Below, one piece after another: positions 33,737 through 41,316 of a DNA stretch of 64,000 bases. The stretch is from Desulfovibrio sp. (GTDB lineage Bacteria > Desulfobacterota > Desulfovibrionia > Desulfovibrionales > Desulfovibrionaceae): positions 1 to 64,000 of the forward strand of contig JAISTW010000052.1 in the NCBI GenBank assembly GCA_031272405.1, in the 5' to 3' direction. The notes beneath the pieces were generated by a model that saw only the letters and a program-made list of their open reading frames with translations, ran no database searches and was not told the DNA's origin. Each line of letters starts with the position of its first letter. Position 1 is the stretch's first letter. The translations under genes and the position numbers were made by a program.

Positions 33737-35365
33737 TCAAAAACCGCAGGCGCAACCGTCGCGGCGGCTGTCGCTGGCGGCGACGTAGCCGGCGTCCGTA
33801 TCGTCGTCACCCGCCAGCCGCCAGATAAACTGCCCCGAACCGGAAGCCCCGTGGTAGACGTCGTCAATGTGGATGGTATGCCCCATGTCCGCCAGAGCTT
33901 GCGCCAGAGCGGGATCAGCGCGCGATTCGATATTGACGGAAAAATCCATGTTCACCTTGAAACGCGGCGCGTCGCAGGCTGCCTGAGGCTGCTGGCGATA
34001 GTCCAGCATGCGAATCAGCGTCTGTATGTGGCCTTGCGGCTGCACATCCGCGCCCATAACCCCAAAGCTCATGCGCGCCTTGCCGTTTTGGGTGAGAAAA
34101 GCCGGGATGATGGTGTGGAAAGGGCGTTTGCCGGGCGCAACGACATTGGGCGAGTTGGGATCAGCCGAAAAGGCCCGGCCCCGGTTCTGCAGGCTGATAC
34201 CGTAGTCTGGTTCCACAATGCCGGATCCGAATCCGATGTAGTTTGACTGGATGTAGGAGATCATCATGCCCTTTTCGTCGGCGGCCGTGAGGTACACCGT
34301 GCCGCCCTGGGGGAATGCCCCTGGCCCCGGGAAGGATGCCCTGGCGGGGTCAATGCTTTTTGCCCTGGCAGCCAGATAGTCGGGGTCAAGCATCATCTCC
34401 GGCCTGACGGCCATAGTCCGCGGTTCCCCGACATAACGGCGGATGTCGGCGAAGGCCAGCTTCATGGCTTCTATTTGCAGATGCTGGCTTTGCGCGGAAT
34501 CCGGCGCCAGCGAGGCAAGGTCAAAGTGCTTGAGCACGCCCAGGGCCATGAGCGCGGCTATGCCCTGCCCGTTGGGCGGGATTTCATGCAGCTCGTAACC
34601 CCGGTATTCCATGGAAAGCGGGGTCACCCATTCCGGCCTGTAGCCGTTCATATCGCCGGCCGTCAGCGCGCCGCCGGTTTTTTGCGCCCAGGCACCAAGT
34701 CTTTCCGCGACCCGGCCGTCATAGAATTCGCGCAAGCCGTTTTCCGCCAGAAGACGCAACAGACGCGCCGCGCCGGGAAAGACGAATTTTTCGCCCACCG
34801 ACGGGGGGCGGCCCCTGGGCAAAAAAGTTTGCGCCCAACCGGGGAAATTTTTCATGACGGACGCGGCCCGCGCCCATTTGTCGGCCACCACCGGGGCGAC
34901 GGCAAGACCGCGTTCGGCCGCGCTGATCGCCGGTTCCAGAAGACGGGCCAAAGGGAGAAGGCCGAAACGTTCGTGCAGCGCCTGCCAGCCGGCCACGGCC
35001 CCCGGTACGGTGACGGTGTCCCATCCCAGCGTGGGAATAACGGCCAGTCCTCTTTCGTCCTGACCGTGACGCCGACGGAAAAACTCGGGCGTCCAGGCCG
35101 CCGGCGCCGGGCCGGAGGCATTGAGTCCGTGCAGGGCCTCGCCGTCCCAGAGAATGGCGAAGGCATCGCTGCCCAGACCATTGCTCACGGGCTCGGCCAC
35201 AGTGAGCATGGCCGCCGCGGCGATGGCCGCATCCACGGCGTTGCCGCCCTCGAACAGCATGCGCAAACCCGCCTGGGCCGCCAACGGATGTGAGGTGGCC
35301 ACGACATTGCGGGCAAAAACGGGCGTACGCAGTGTACGGTAGGGATTTGACCAGTCAAAGCGCAT
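33737..35365 (-). CDS. Cytoplasmic gamma-glutamyltransferase (YwrD type)
   Basis: 542 residues from ATG 35365 (AAGGAG seven bases upstream). It opens MRFDWSNPYRTLRTPVFARN without a signal peptide, which differs from periplasmic GGTs and matches YwrD-type enzymes. N-terminal nucleophile family: autocleavage should occur before Thr356 in GGTVYLTAADEKG; IQSNYIGFGSGIV and NRGRAFS follow. It would hydrolyse or transfer gamma-glutamyl groups. The C-terminus carries CACG. A longer in-frame start at 35407 lacks a better ribosome-binding site. Confidence 0.88.
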   Translation of the reverse strand: MRFDWSNPYRTLRTPVFARNVVATSHPLAAQAGLRMLFEGGNAVDAAIAAAAMLTVAEPVSNGLGSDAFAILWDGEALHGLNASGPAPAAWTPEFFRRRHGQDERGLAVIPTLGWDTVTVPGAVAGWQALHERFGLLPLARLLEPAISAAERGLAVAPVVADKWARAASVMKNFPGWAQTFLPRGRPPSVGEKFVFPGAARLLRLLAENGLREFYDGRVAERLGAWAQKTGGALTAGDMNGYRPEWVTPLSMEYRGYELHEIPPNGQGIAALMALGVLKHFDLASLAPDSAQSQHLQIEAMKLAFADIRRYVGEPRTMAVRPEMMLDPDYLAARAKSIDPARASFPGPGAFPQGGTVYLTAADEKGMMISYIQSNYIGFGSGIVEPDYGISLQNRGRAFSADPNSPNVVAPGKRPFHTIIPAFLTQNGKARMSFGVMGADVQPQGHIQTLIRMLDYRQQPQAACDAPRFKVNMDFSVNIESRADPALAQALADMGHTIHIDDVYHGASGSGQFIWRLAGDDDTDAGYVAASDSRRDGCACGF

Positions 35366-35438
35366 AGACTGCTCCTTGTGGGCGCGAAAATGAAGTCGCC
35401 TGGCCAAAAGGCCTGCCCCGGGACGGGCAAGCGTCTGT

Positions 35439-35951
35439 CTATCCGGCGGCGGTCTGCGTCTCGTCCGTGAAGGTCCGCGCTCCGAGCTCGCGATCCAGCA
35501 TGAGCACCCCCTGTCCTTCGCCGTTGATGAGGGTCAGCGCGTTGACGATATCGCCGAAGCTCTGCTCTTCCTGCACTTGCTCTGAAACAAACCACGACAG
35601 AAAAATCTGGGCGGCGTGGTCTTTTTCCTTCACGGCCAGATCGGTCATGTCGTTGAAACATTTTGTGACTTTCTTCTCATGCTCCAGACCGGCCTTCATC
35701 ACATCCAGAGGCTTTTTCCAGCTCGCGGGCGGTTCGGCGACGGCCTTCAACACGACCTTGCCGCCTCTGGCCAGAACATAGTCATACAGCTTCGCGGCGT
35801 GGGTCATCTCTTCCTTGGCCTGAATCCGCATCCAGGAGGCGAAGCCGGGCAGGCCGACAGAAGAAAAATAGGCGGACATGGAGAGATAGAGATAGGCGGA
35901 ATAATATTCCTTGTTGATCTGGGTGTTCAGGGCATCGATGATTTTGCTCAT
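35439..35951 (-). CDS. ftnA: Non-haem ferritin
   Basis: 170 residues, four-helix bundle for iron oxidation and storage. Ferroxidase ligands are visible: Glu15 in INKEYYSAYLYLSM, Glu47/Glu48 and His51 in AKEEMTHAAKLYDYV. Further acidic residues lie in KVTKCFNDM and SEQVQEEQSF. Length and helices match FtnA and not bacterioferritin (no haem Met). GGAG lies upstream of ATG 35951. The gene is single and probably transcribed alone. Confidence 0.93.
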   Translation of the reverse strand: MSKIIDALNTQINKEYYSAYLYLSMSAYFSSVGLPGFASWMRIQAKEEMTHAAKLYDYVLARGGKVVLKAVAEPPASWKKPLDVMKAGLEHEKKVTKCFNDMTDLAVKEKDHAAQIFLSWFVSEQVQEEQSFGDIVNALTLINGEGQGVLMLDRELGARTFTDETQTAAG

Positions 35952-36017
35952 GACAGGTCTCCTGCTGAGGTTGAGGGTAAAAGATAGTCGGCAGAGTATA
36001 CCAGCCTTCGGGCACGG

Positions 36018-36773
36018 TCAAGAATAAACCGTGCGGCAGCGGGCAAGCTCCTGACCGTCCGAGGCGCGGAACAAACCGTGAATGCAGGCCCCCGGCGCAT
36101 CCCGTTCCGGCATGGTTTTGCTGCAGATGACGTCTCCATACCGGCCTTCCGCCCGAAAAACAATGTCCAGCAGGCGTGGACTCCCGCCGGAGGCGGAAGG
36201 TAGGGCGGATATCTCCGCGGCTTCAAGGGCAAAATCCACATAGCGCACGTTGTTGACGTGCCGGTTTTGGTCAATATCCGCCAGACGCACCGGAAAGACA
36301 GGGCCGGGCGCGGCGTTTGCGGACAGGGCCGGGATGCGTATCTCCCCGTCTTCCAGAGCCAGGGGAGGATTGTCCGGCTGCATGGCCGCCACGAAGTCGG
36401 GGAAGCGCTCCAGACGGCGGGAATTCAGACCCATGACCACCCACTGGGTCACAGCGGCGGCCAAAACGTCGCCCGAGACGCCGCACAGGAGAAAATCGCG
36501 CCGGAAGCGCGCCCGCTCAATGGCCACGGGCCATGTTTGCATGACGACTTCCTCTCCGGCCGCGGGACGGCGGCTCAGAACAAGACGTATTTTCGCCAGC
36601 GCCCAGGCAAGACCGTGGCCGGCCAGGTCGTCGGCGCCGGCGCCCAATGCCTGGGCGTGCAGACTGGCGGCTTCTTCCATGTAATTGCAGATGCACTGCA
36701 CCCGCAAAAGATGATCCGGGCCCATTTCATGGCTCCGGGTCAGCATGGGCAAGTGAAACGGAGCGTGTTCCAT
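36018..36773 (-). CDS. Acyl-ACP thioesterase (FatA/B-like double hotdog)
   Basis: 251 residues. Two hotdog domains are predicted. The N-terminal one has VQCICNYMEEAASLHA and LAWALAKIRLVLSRRP; the C-terminal one has ADIDQNRHVNNVRYVDFALE, the NxHVNNxxY signature of acyl-ACP thioesterases. It would release free fatty acid from acyl-ACP in the cytoplasm. No Shine-Dalgarno sequence stands out before ATG 36773. Neighbours (ferritin, flagellin-like genes) do not suggest a pathway. Confidence 0.85.
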   Translation of the reverse strand: MEHAPFHLPMLTRSHEMGPDHLLRVQCICNYMEEAASLHAQALGAGADDLAGHGLAWALAKIRLVLSRRPAAGEEVVMQTWPVAIERARFRRDFLLCGVSGDVLAAAVTQWVVMGLNSRRLERFPDFVAAMQPDNPPLALEDGEIRIPALSANAAPGPVFPVRLADIDQNRHVNNVRYVDFALEAAEISALPSASGGSPRLLDIVFRAEGRYGDVICSKTMPERDAPGACIHGLFRASDGQELARCRTVYS

Positions 36774-36830
36774 GCGGGGAAATTAGTGCGGCGTCTCGTC
36801 CGTGTCAAGCGGGCGCGGCCAGGCGTCGTT

Positions 36831-37244
36831 TCACCTGACGTAGGAGCTGACGACGTCCAGGGCGATTTTCCAAGCTCTGTTGACCATGTCTATTTTTTCG
36901 CTGCCGGATACGGGCTTGAAGCCTTCGTCGGTTCGGCGCAGGATGATCAACTCATAGCCGCCGGGCTGATGCTGAAAGCGCAGTTCCTCCCCGTACTCGC
37001 AGCACAGGCGCTGGCAAAGGTGGCGCAGCATGGGCGTGTCCTCGCCGCGCACGGTGAAGTTCGTCCACAAGTCCCTGGCGACGCGCCGGATGACCAGTTG
37101 CCGCTTGGCCTCGGGGTTTCTGCACTGCTCCTTTTCCATCAGGTTCAGCGTTTCCTGGTGGAAGCTCATGAGACGGGAGGTGACCAGATTTTTCTGGTAC
37201 TGCATGAGCATGTGCCGGGAGGAAGCCAGTGCCTGGGTCTGCAT
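36831..37244 (-). CDS. Small protein coupled to a flagellin-like gene, family not recognised
   Basis: 137 residues, no signal peptide, mostly helical at the N-terminus (HMLMQYQKNLVTSRLMSFHQETLNLMEKE) then a mixed domain ending IDMVNRAWKIALDVVSSYVR. Its ATG overlaps the stop of the upstream flagellin-like gene (TGATG), so the two are translationally coupled. Size, charge and coupling would suit a dedicated chaperone or a length/export partner of the flagellin-like protein (inference). Confidence 0.6.
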   Translation of the reverse strand: MQTQALASSRHMLMQYQKNLVTSRLMSFHQETLNLMEKEQCRNPEAKRQLVIRRVARDLWTNFTVRGEDTPMLRHLCQRLCCEYGEELRFQHQPGGYELIILRRTDEGFKPVSGSEKIDMVNRAWKIALDVVSSYVR

Positions 37245-38107
37245 CAGCTTGTCCCGCTGAGGATGCTTCCGGTGGATGTGCTGCTGTTCATGAGCAGGTC
37301 AAGATAGCTTTTGGAGGAGGCATCCGTGTTTTCCTGGTGGTATTTCTGCACGTTGTCGAAAATGTCTCCCTGGCTTTCCAGCAGCACCCGCAGGTTGTCA
37401 AGGCTTTTTATATCGTTGGAGTAGCGGGCCTCAATGCCGGCCACGCGGTCGAAGACGCCTCCTATGAGGGCGAGCACGGAGCTTGTGGCCGTTTGGATGT
37501 CCGCCTGACTCGGGAGTGTCGGGCCGGACACGACGCTGTTCATGATGTCCTGAAGTTCGGCCGCCATGTTGCCCAGATTCAGCTTTGTTCCGTCCAGGGT
37601 CTTGTTGGCGGCGGCCCCGCCGTCCAGCATGTTGACCAGTACTTCCTCCAGACTGCTGTTGCCGGCCTGAAGCTGAAAAACGCCGTCTCCGTTCAGACCG
37701 GCCGAGCCGTCCAGCAGTTTGAAGCCGTTGAATTGCGTCGTTCCGGCCGTGTCCGTCATCCGCTGGGCATAGTTCAGCAGCTGGTTCAGGTAGCCCACGT
37801 ATTGATCCTGGGTCAGTCCGGTCGCCGTGTCCATGTCCACGGCGATCTTGCGCATGTCAGTGAGCATTTGTTTGATGGCTGTCACGCCCGTCTGGGCCGT
37901 GGTGACCATGCTCACGGCGTCTTCCATGTTCTGGGCGCCCTGGCGGGCCGTGACCGCGTCGGCCTTCATCCGGGAAAGAAAGGCCCGCCGCGTGGAATCC
38001 GGCACGCGCCGGTCTTCCCGTTGCTGCTCCCCCATGCTCGTGTAGAGCAGGGAGGCTATCTTGCTGTTCATCACGTCCTGCAAAAGCGAGGACTGTTCCA
38101 AATCCAT
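37244..38107 (-). CDS. Flagellin-like protein 1
   Basis: 287 residues. The N-terminal half is a long amphipathic helix resembling flagellin D0/D1: DAVTARQGAQNMEDAVSMVTTAQTGVTAIKQMLTDMRKIAVDM. FNGFKLLDGSAG and LQAGNSSLEE follow at the place where flagellins have FNGKKLLDG and QVGAN. The C-terminal part, GVFDRVAGIEARYSNDIKSLDNL, continues as a helix but the protein lacks the standard C-terminal D0 end (LQQAG...LAQ). It is therefore flagellin-family but atypical. GGGAG lies six bases before ATG 38107. It follows another flagellin-like gene behind a sigma-28 promoter. Confidence 0.7.
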   Translation of the reverse strand: MDLEQSSLLQDVMNSKIASLLYTSMGEQQREDRRVPDSTRRAFLSRMKADAVTARQGAQNMEDAVSMVTTAQTGVTAIKQMLTDMRKIAVDMDTATGLTQDQYVGYLNQLLNYAQRMTDTAGTTQFNGFKLLDGSAGLNGDGVFQLQAGNSSLEEVLVNMLDGGAAANKTLDGTKLNLGNMAAELQDIMNSVVSGPTLPSQADIQTATSSVLALIGGVFDRVAGIEARYSNDIKSLDNLRVLLESQGDIFDNVQKYHQENTDASSKSYLDLLMNSSTSTGSILSGTS

Positions 38108-38184
38108 GACGGCTCCCTGAATATTTCGGACGCGTTGTTGCAGATTGTTCCGATTCTCCTCCGGCCCGTTCCCCGAAAATCCCC

Positions 38185-38907
38185 CTAGGTTGTGGTGCTG
38201 CCCAGCATGGCGGAGAGCAGGGCGCTGGCCCCCTGGGTGGCGTTGATGCTCTGCCCGGCGGCGGCTTCGTCGAATCCGGCCGCCAGATCGTTCAACACGG
38301 CGGCCCGGTCGCTGAGCTGCTTGTAGGAAATGCCGTAGTCGGAAATATAGCCTTCAAGCTCTCCAATGGCTGTGTTAAGGGCATCAAGGGCAGTTTGTGC
38401 ATCTGTGGCAGCGGACAAACCAGTCACTGTACCGGTAAGAGTAGTCATGGTTGCTGCCGGGTCGGATCCTAAAATTTTGATTTGAGCGCCCATGCCCGCG
38501 TTGATTGTTAATCCGCTGCTGCCAGGAAAAAGCGATTGTCCTGATGTGCCGCCGATTTTTGCCGTTAGAAGTTGACTTGTTATATAGTTGAACGCTGTGT
38601 CAGCCTGGGTTTGAGCGGCAACAACATCGGCGGCGCTGGTCGCCGCGGCGAAAGTTTTTTGCAACTCCTGCAATTTGGCCACCATTTCCGTCACCTGGGA
38701 CTGGGCGGCCTGCACATAGCCCAGCCCGCTGGACACGGCCCCGGCCGCGGCCCCGGCGGCGTAGCCTTCGCTGCTCAGTTTGGCGGCCATGGTGCGGCCC
38801 GCCGCGGTGACGGTTTTGCCTGTGCTCGTTGCGAGCTGGTTGTTCATGATTTTGTTGAGAACCAGTTCAGCGGCCAGATCGCTGCTGGCGGCGATAAGCG
38901 TGCCCAT
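38185..38907 (-). CDS. Flagellin-like protein 2 (first gene of the unit)
   Basis: 240 residues, low in aromatic residues and rich in Ala, Ser, Thr and Gln, as in axial proteins. Long helices SQVTEMVAKLQELQKTFAAA and ATDAQTALDALNTAIGELEGYISDYG resemble D1 helices of flagellins or hook-associated proteins. The end SINATQGASALLSAMLG resembles the flagellin C-terminus. The N-terminus MGTLIAASSDLAAELVLNKI is unlike standard flagellin. AAGGAG lies six bases before ATG 38907, and a sigma-28 promoter is 57 bases further up. No signal peptide. Called flagellin-like with moderate certainty. Confidence 0.6.
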   Translation of the reverse strand: MGTLIAASSDLAAELVLNKIMNNQLATSTGKTVTAAGRTMAAKLSSEGYAAGAAAGAVSSGLGYVQAAQSQVTEMVAKLQELQKTFAAATSAADVVAAQTQADTAFNYITSQLLTAKIGGTSGQSLFPGSSGLTINAGMGAQIKILGSDPAATMTTLTGTVTGLSAATDAQTALDALNTAIGELEGYISDYGISYKQLSDRAAVLNDLAAGFDEAAAGQSINATQGASALLSAMLGSTTT

Positions 38908-38963
38908 AAACGACTCCTTGAAAAATTGCTGGTGAAACGGCGCGAAATATGCCTCCAGAAACT

Positions 38964-38990
38964 TTTTCGGCTGATCCGGCCGATTCTTTA
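38964..38990 (-). promoter_or_regulatory. Sigma-28 (FliA) promoter of the flagellin-like unit
   Basis: On the minus strand TAAA (38990-38987), exactly 15 bases, then GCCGAAAA (38971-38964): eleven of twelve positions of the consensus TAAA-N15-GCCGATAA. It lies upstream of the 240-residue protein and supports late flagellar expression of the three genes. Confidence 0.75.
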
Positions 38991-39063
38991 GACTTGTTTT
39001 GGAAATTTTTCGGAAAAAGCCGTTTCGCGTAGGTCATGAAACTTGAACTCGTGAGATCAGGAT

Positions 39064-39578
39064 TTACGGGAAGCAAATAAGTCTTTCCGCCTGCTTGCGG
39101 CTGATCCATAATGAATGGGCGGCGTGTTGCAGGCGTAAAAATCCGAACTTTTCGTAAAAAGCGGCTGCGCGGTCATTTTTCGCTTCCGTCAGAAAGACAG
39201 CCCATGCCAATTCGTTGGCGCAGGAACGGCGAAGGGCGTCGAAGAGCAGGAGAGATCCGATGTGTTGATTTTGCATCGGCAAGGCCACAGCCAGTCTGCC
39301 AAGGAGTATGGCGGGAACATCCCGATAACGGGGCATTTGCGGACGCTTTCTTCCGGCAGGACGGACAGGGGAACAGACGCAGTGGAGAAGGCATAGTAAC
39401 CGATGATGGCCGAGGGATTCTCCAACGCGCGGGCAAGAACGATTGTGGCAAATCCACGCGCGGCATCCTGCCCAACCTGCCGGTGCAGATAGCTGTCCAG
39501 TTCGAGCGAACCGCAGGAAAAATTCCGCCTATCGGCTTTCCCGACATCCTCGGAAAGGAGCGAGAAACGGAGTTTCAT
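39064..39578 (-). pseudogene. Frameshifted GNAT toxin of TacT type
   Basis: Two frames together make one GNAT toxin. Frame one runs from ATG 39578 (RFSLLSEDVGKADRRNFSCGSLELDSYLHRQ ... PLSVLPEESVRK). Frame two carries the rest (PRYRDVPAILLGRLAVALPMQNQHIGSLLLFDALRR ... RAAAFYEKFGF) to the stop at 39064. TacT proteins acetylate charged tRNAs. The break is at about 39336-39338, where AAA reads as if one A of an AAAA run had been lost; adding one A restores a normal chain of about 171 residues. It could be a real inactivation, a phase-variable site, ribosomal slippage, or a sequencing error. Confidence 0.75.
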
Positions 39579-39864
39579 TCGCTGACGACTCTGGCCGCAT
39601 ATTCTCGGCAATATCTTTGACGTATTGCGGCGCCTCGCGCTCCTGGTCTTCCAGAAGCGACGCGGCGAGCAATTCCTGATCCCGCAAGGCCAGACGGATA
39701 ACCCGGCGCCGTTCAATAACCTGTTCAGCCCGTTCCAGGGCGGCGGCAATGACAAAATCAGTGCGCGTCCGCCCTTCCATCGTGGCGGCGTGGTCAATAA
39801 TATCGCGGACTTCCTGGGGGAGGCGCAAATCCATGCGGGATGATTGCGCAGCATGTTGGTTCAT
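39529..39864 (-). CDS. DUF1778/TacA-type antitoxin
   Basis: About 111 residues from ATG 39864 (GGAG six bases upstream; an upstream ATG at 39876 lacks one). The ribbon-helix-helix N-terminus is RMDLRLPQEVRDIIDHAATMEGRTRTDFVIAAALERAEQVI, the DUF1778 signature. The C-terminal part (RDQELLAASLLEDQEREAPQYV) should wrap the toxin. The gene precedes the GNAT toxin as in TacAT modules. The 3' end overlaps the toxin start by about 50 bases, more than usual, so its own last 20 residues may also be altered. Confidence 0.8.
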   Translation of the reverse strand: MNQHAAQSSRMDLRLPQEVRDIIDHAATMEGRTRTDFVIAAALERAEQVIERRRVIRLALRDQELLAASLLEDQEREAPQYVKDIAENMRPESSANETPFLAPFRGCRESR

Positions 39865-39876
39865 GGCATTCTCCAT

Positions 39877-40124
39877 GCTTGGAGTGTACGGCGTATTCCC
39901 GTACTAGTCAAGAAAATTTCGTTGACGATGTCGCAACCACATATATGTCGAAGTATGCAGTACATGAATGATCAGCAGGGGAACCTTCACCGGATGAACT
40001 CCAATTTGGGGGGCAATTTTTGGGGCAACAGCAATATTGAAGTTATCCCCAAAGTTGCCCCATTTCAGTGAGCTGTCAAGGTACTTTTTGAGACGGAACA
40101 GGACGGATGATTTTGTTAACATAC
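39877..40124. other. Intergenic stretch beside the toxin-antitoxin remnant
   Basis: No convincing gene. It holds an inverted repeat, TGGGGCAAC (40021-40029) with GTTGCCCCA (40054-40062), around an AT-rich centre. Short reading frames here have no recognisable domain. No direct copy of the tRNA 3' end was found, so an attachment site is not supported. Confidence 0.5.
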
Positions 40125-40159
40125 AAGCCCCACAATGTTTTTTGGACGTTGTGGGGCTT
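40125..40159 (-). terminator. Terminator of the tRNA-Gly gene
   Basis: AAGCCCCACAA (40125-40135) and TTGTGGGGCTT (40149-40159) are perfect 11-base arms with a 13-base loop. It starts 16 bases after the tRNA 3' end on the minus strand. The U-tract is weak. Confidence 0.65.
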
Positions 40160-40174
40160 GCTGAAACTTCTCTC

Positions 40175-40249
40175 TGGAGCGGGAAACGGGATTCGAACCC
40201 GCAACTTCAAGCTTGGGAAGCTTGCGCTCTACCGTTGAACTATTCCCGC
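40175..40249 (-). tRNA. tRNA-Gly (CCC anticodon)
   Basis: Read on the minus strand from 40249: acceptor arm GCGGGAA pairs with TTCCCGC (40185-40179), D-arm GTTC...GAGC, and anticodon stem CAAGC/GCTTG enclosing loop TTCCCAA with anticodon CCC. The T-arm has the GGGTTCGAATCCC pattern. The discriminator is T and CCA is encoded (40177-40175). All arms pair, so the gene looks intact. Confidence 0.95.
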
Positions 40250-40383
40250 GCGTTGCATATCCGCCGAATGAACAGGCAATCGGCATGATGGCGGAGGATA
40301 TATATTCCGCGTATGGCTGTCAACGAAAATCTTCCTTCTCGGAACAAGACCGCGGCGGTCCGGATGAGGCGATTCCGGCCTGA

Positions 40384-41229
40384 TCAGACAGCCGCGCCCG
40401 TCACGCGCAACACTTTCGCCGCAAAGGCCGCGGCGCCGAAACCGTTGTCGATGTTGACCACAGCCACGCCGGGCACGCAGGTGCAGAGCATGGTGGACAA
40501 GGCGCAAAACCCGCCCGCCCCGACGCCGTAGCCCACCGAGGTGGGCACAGCCACCACCGGCGCCCGCACAAGACCGGCCAGCACGCCGGGCAGCGCTCCT
40601 TCCATTCCGGCCACGGCTATGACGGCCCTGGCCTCGCGCAGGGGGGCGACATGCGGCACAAGGCGGTGCAAGCCCGCCACGCCCACATCGCTCACCAGGC
40701 CGGCCGCGCAGTCCCAAAACGCCAGAGCGCCCAAAGCCTCCAGCGCCACGGGCAAATCCGAGGCGCCGGCGCAGACGACCAGCACGTCGCCCTGTCGCGG
40801 CACGCTGTCGTCCGGCCCGACCGCTCCGGAAAAGGCGCGGCAAAGGGCCTGAAAGCGGTCCGGCGCGTTGAGGGCGAAAAGCCTGCCCTGGGGCAGACAA
40901 TGACCATGAGGGAAATGCCCCGCGAGAAGTTCTCTCTGCGCCGGCGTCACGCGGCTGGCCAGGGCGGGGCCGTTGCGGGAGAGACCTTCCAGCGCCGCCA
41001 GCAGCATTTCATCGCTTTTGCCTTCGGCAAAGACGACTTCTCCAACGCCGGCGCGGGGCTCGCGTTCGGCGTCCAGGCAGAGGCCGGGAGCAGATGCCGG
41101 ACAGGAAGGGGCGAAACTGTTCAGACTGGAACGCACGTCGGCCGCTTGCGCGCGCTCCAGCGCCGCCTCCGGGGCAAGGCGTCCTTCCGCCACCAGGGTC
41201 AGAATATCCCGCAAAAAATTTGTTTGCAT
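40384..41229 (-). CDS. larB: LarB, nickel-pincer cofactor biosynthesis
   Basis: 281 residues. LarB carboxylates nicotinic acid adenine dinucleotide and hydrolyses it, the first step to the nickel-pincer nucleotide of lactate racemase. It is related to PurE: VVCAGASDLPVALEAL, DVGVAGLHRL, VIAVAGMEGALPGVLAGLV and VAVPTSVGYG are the characteristic C-terminal motifs. The N-terminal EVVFAEGKSDE is also conserved. ATG 41229 has AAGGA upstream. larC, larE and larA are not in the window, so the client enzyme is elsewhere. Confidence 0.92.
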   Translation of the reverse strand: MQTNFLRDILTLVAEGRLAPEAALERAQAADVRSSLNSFAPSCPASAPGLCLDAEREPRAGVGEVVFAEGKSDEMLLAALEGLSRNGPALASRVTPAQRELLAGHFPHGHCLPQGRLFALNAPDRFQALCRAFSGAVGPDDSVPRQGDVLVVCAGASDLPVALEALGALAFWDCAAGLVSDVGVAGLHRLVPHVAPLREARAVIAVAGMEGALPGVLAGLVRAPVVAVPTSVGYGVGAGGFCALSTMLCTCVPGVAVVNIDNGFGAAAFAAKVLRVTGAAV

Positions 41230-41279
41230 GGCTGTCCTTTTCTTAGCCGCCGTTGCGGCGCAAGTCAATGTCCGGGCGG

Positions 41280-41308
41280 TTGCATTCTTCAACGGGACAG
41301 GCTATAGA
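41280..41308 (+). promoter_or_regulatory. Sigma-70 promoter abutting the sigma-54 activator gene
   Basis: TTGCAT (41280-41285), 17 bases, TATAGA (41303-41308). The predicted start site is about two bases before ATG 41317, which has no Shine-Dalgarno sequence, so the transcript may be leaderless. Confidence 0.45.
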
Positions 41309-41316
41309 AACAGGTT

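Noticed and set aside
39877..40249. Integration (att) site at tRNA-Gly
   Set aside because: No integrase gene and no direct repeat of the tRNA 3' end were found nearby, despite the toxin-antitoxin remnant.
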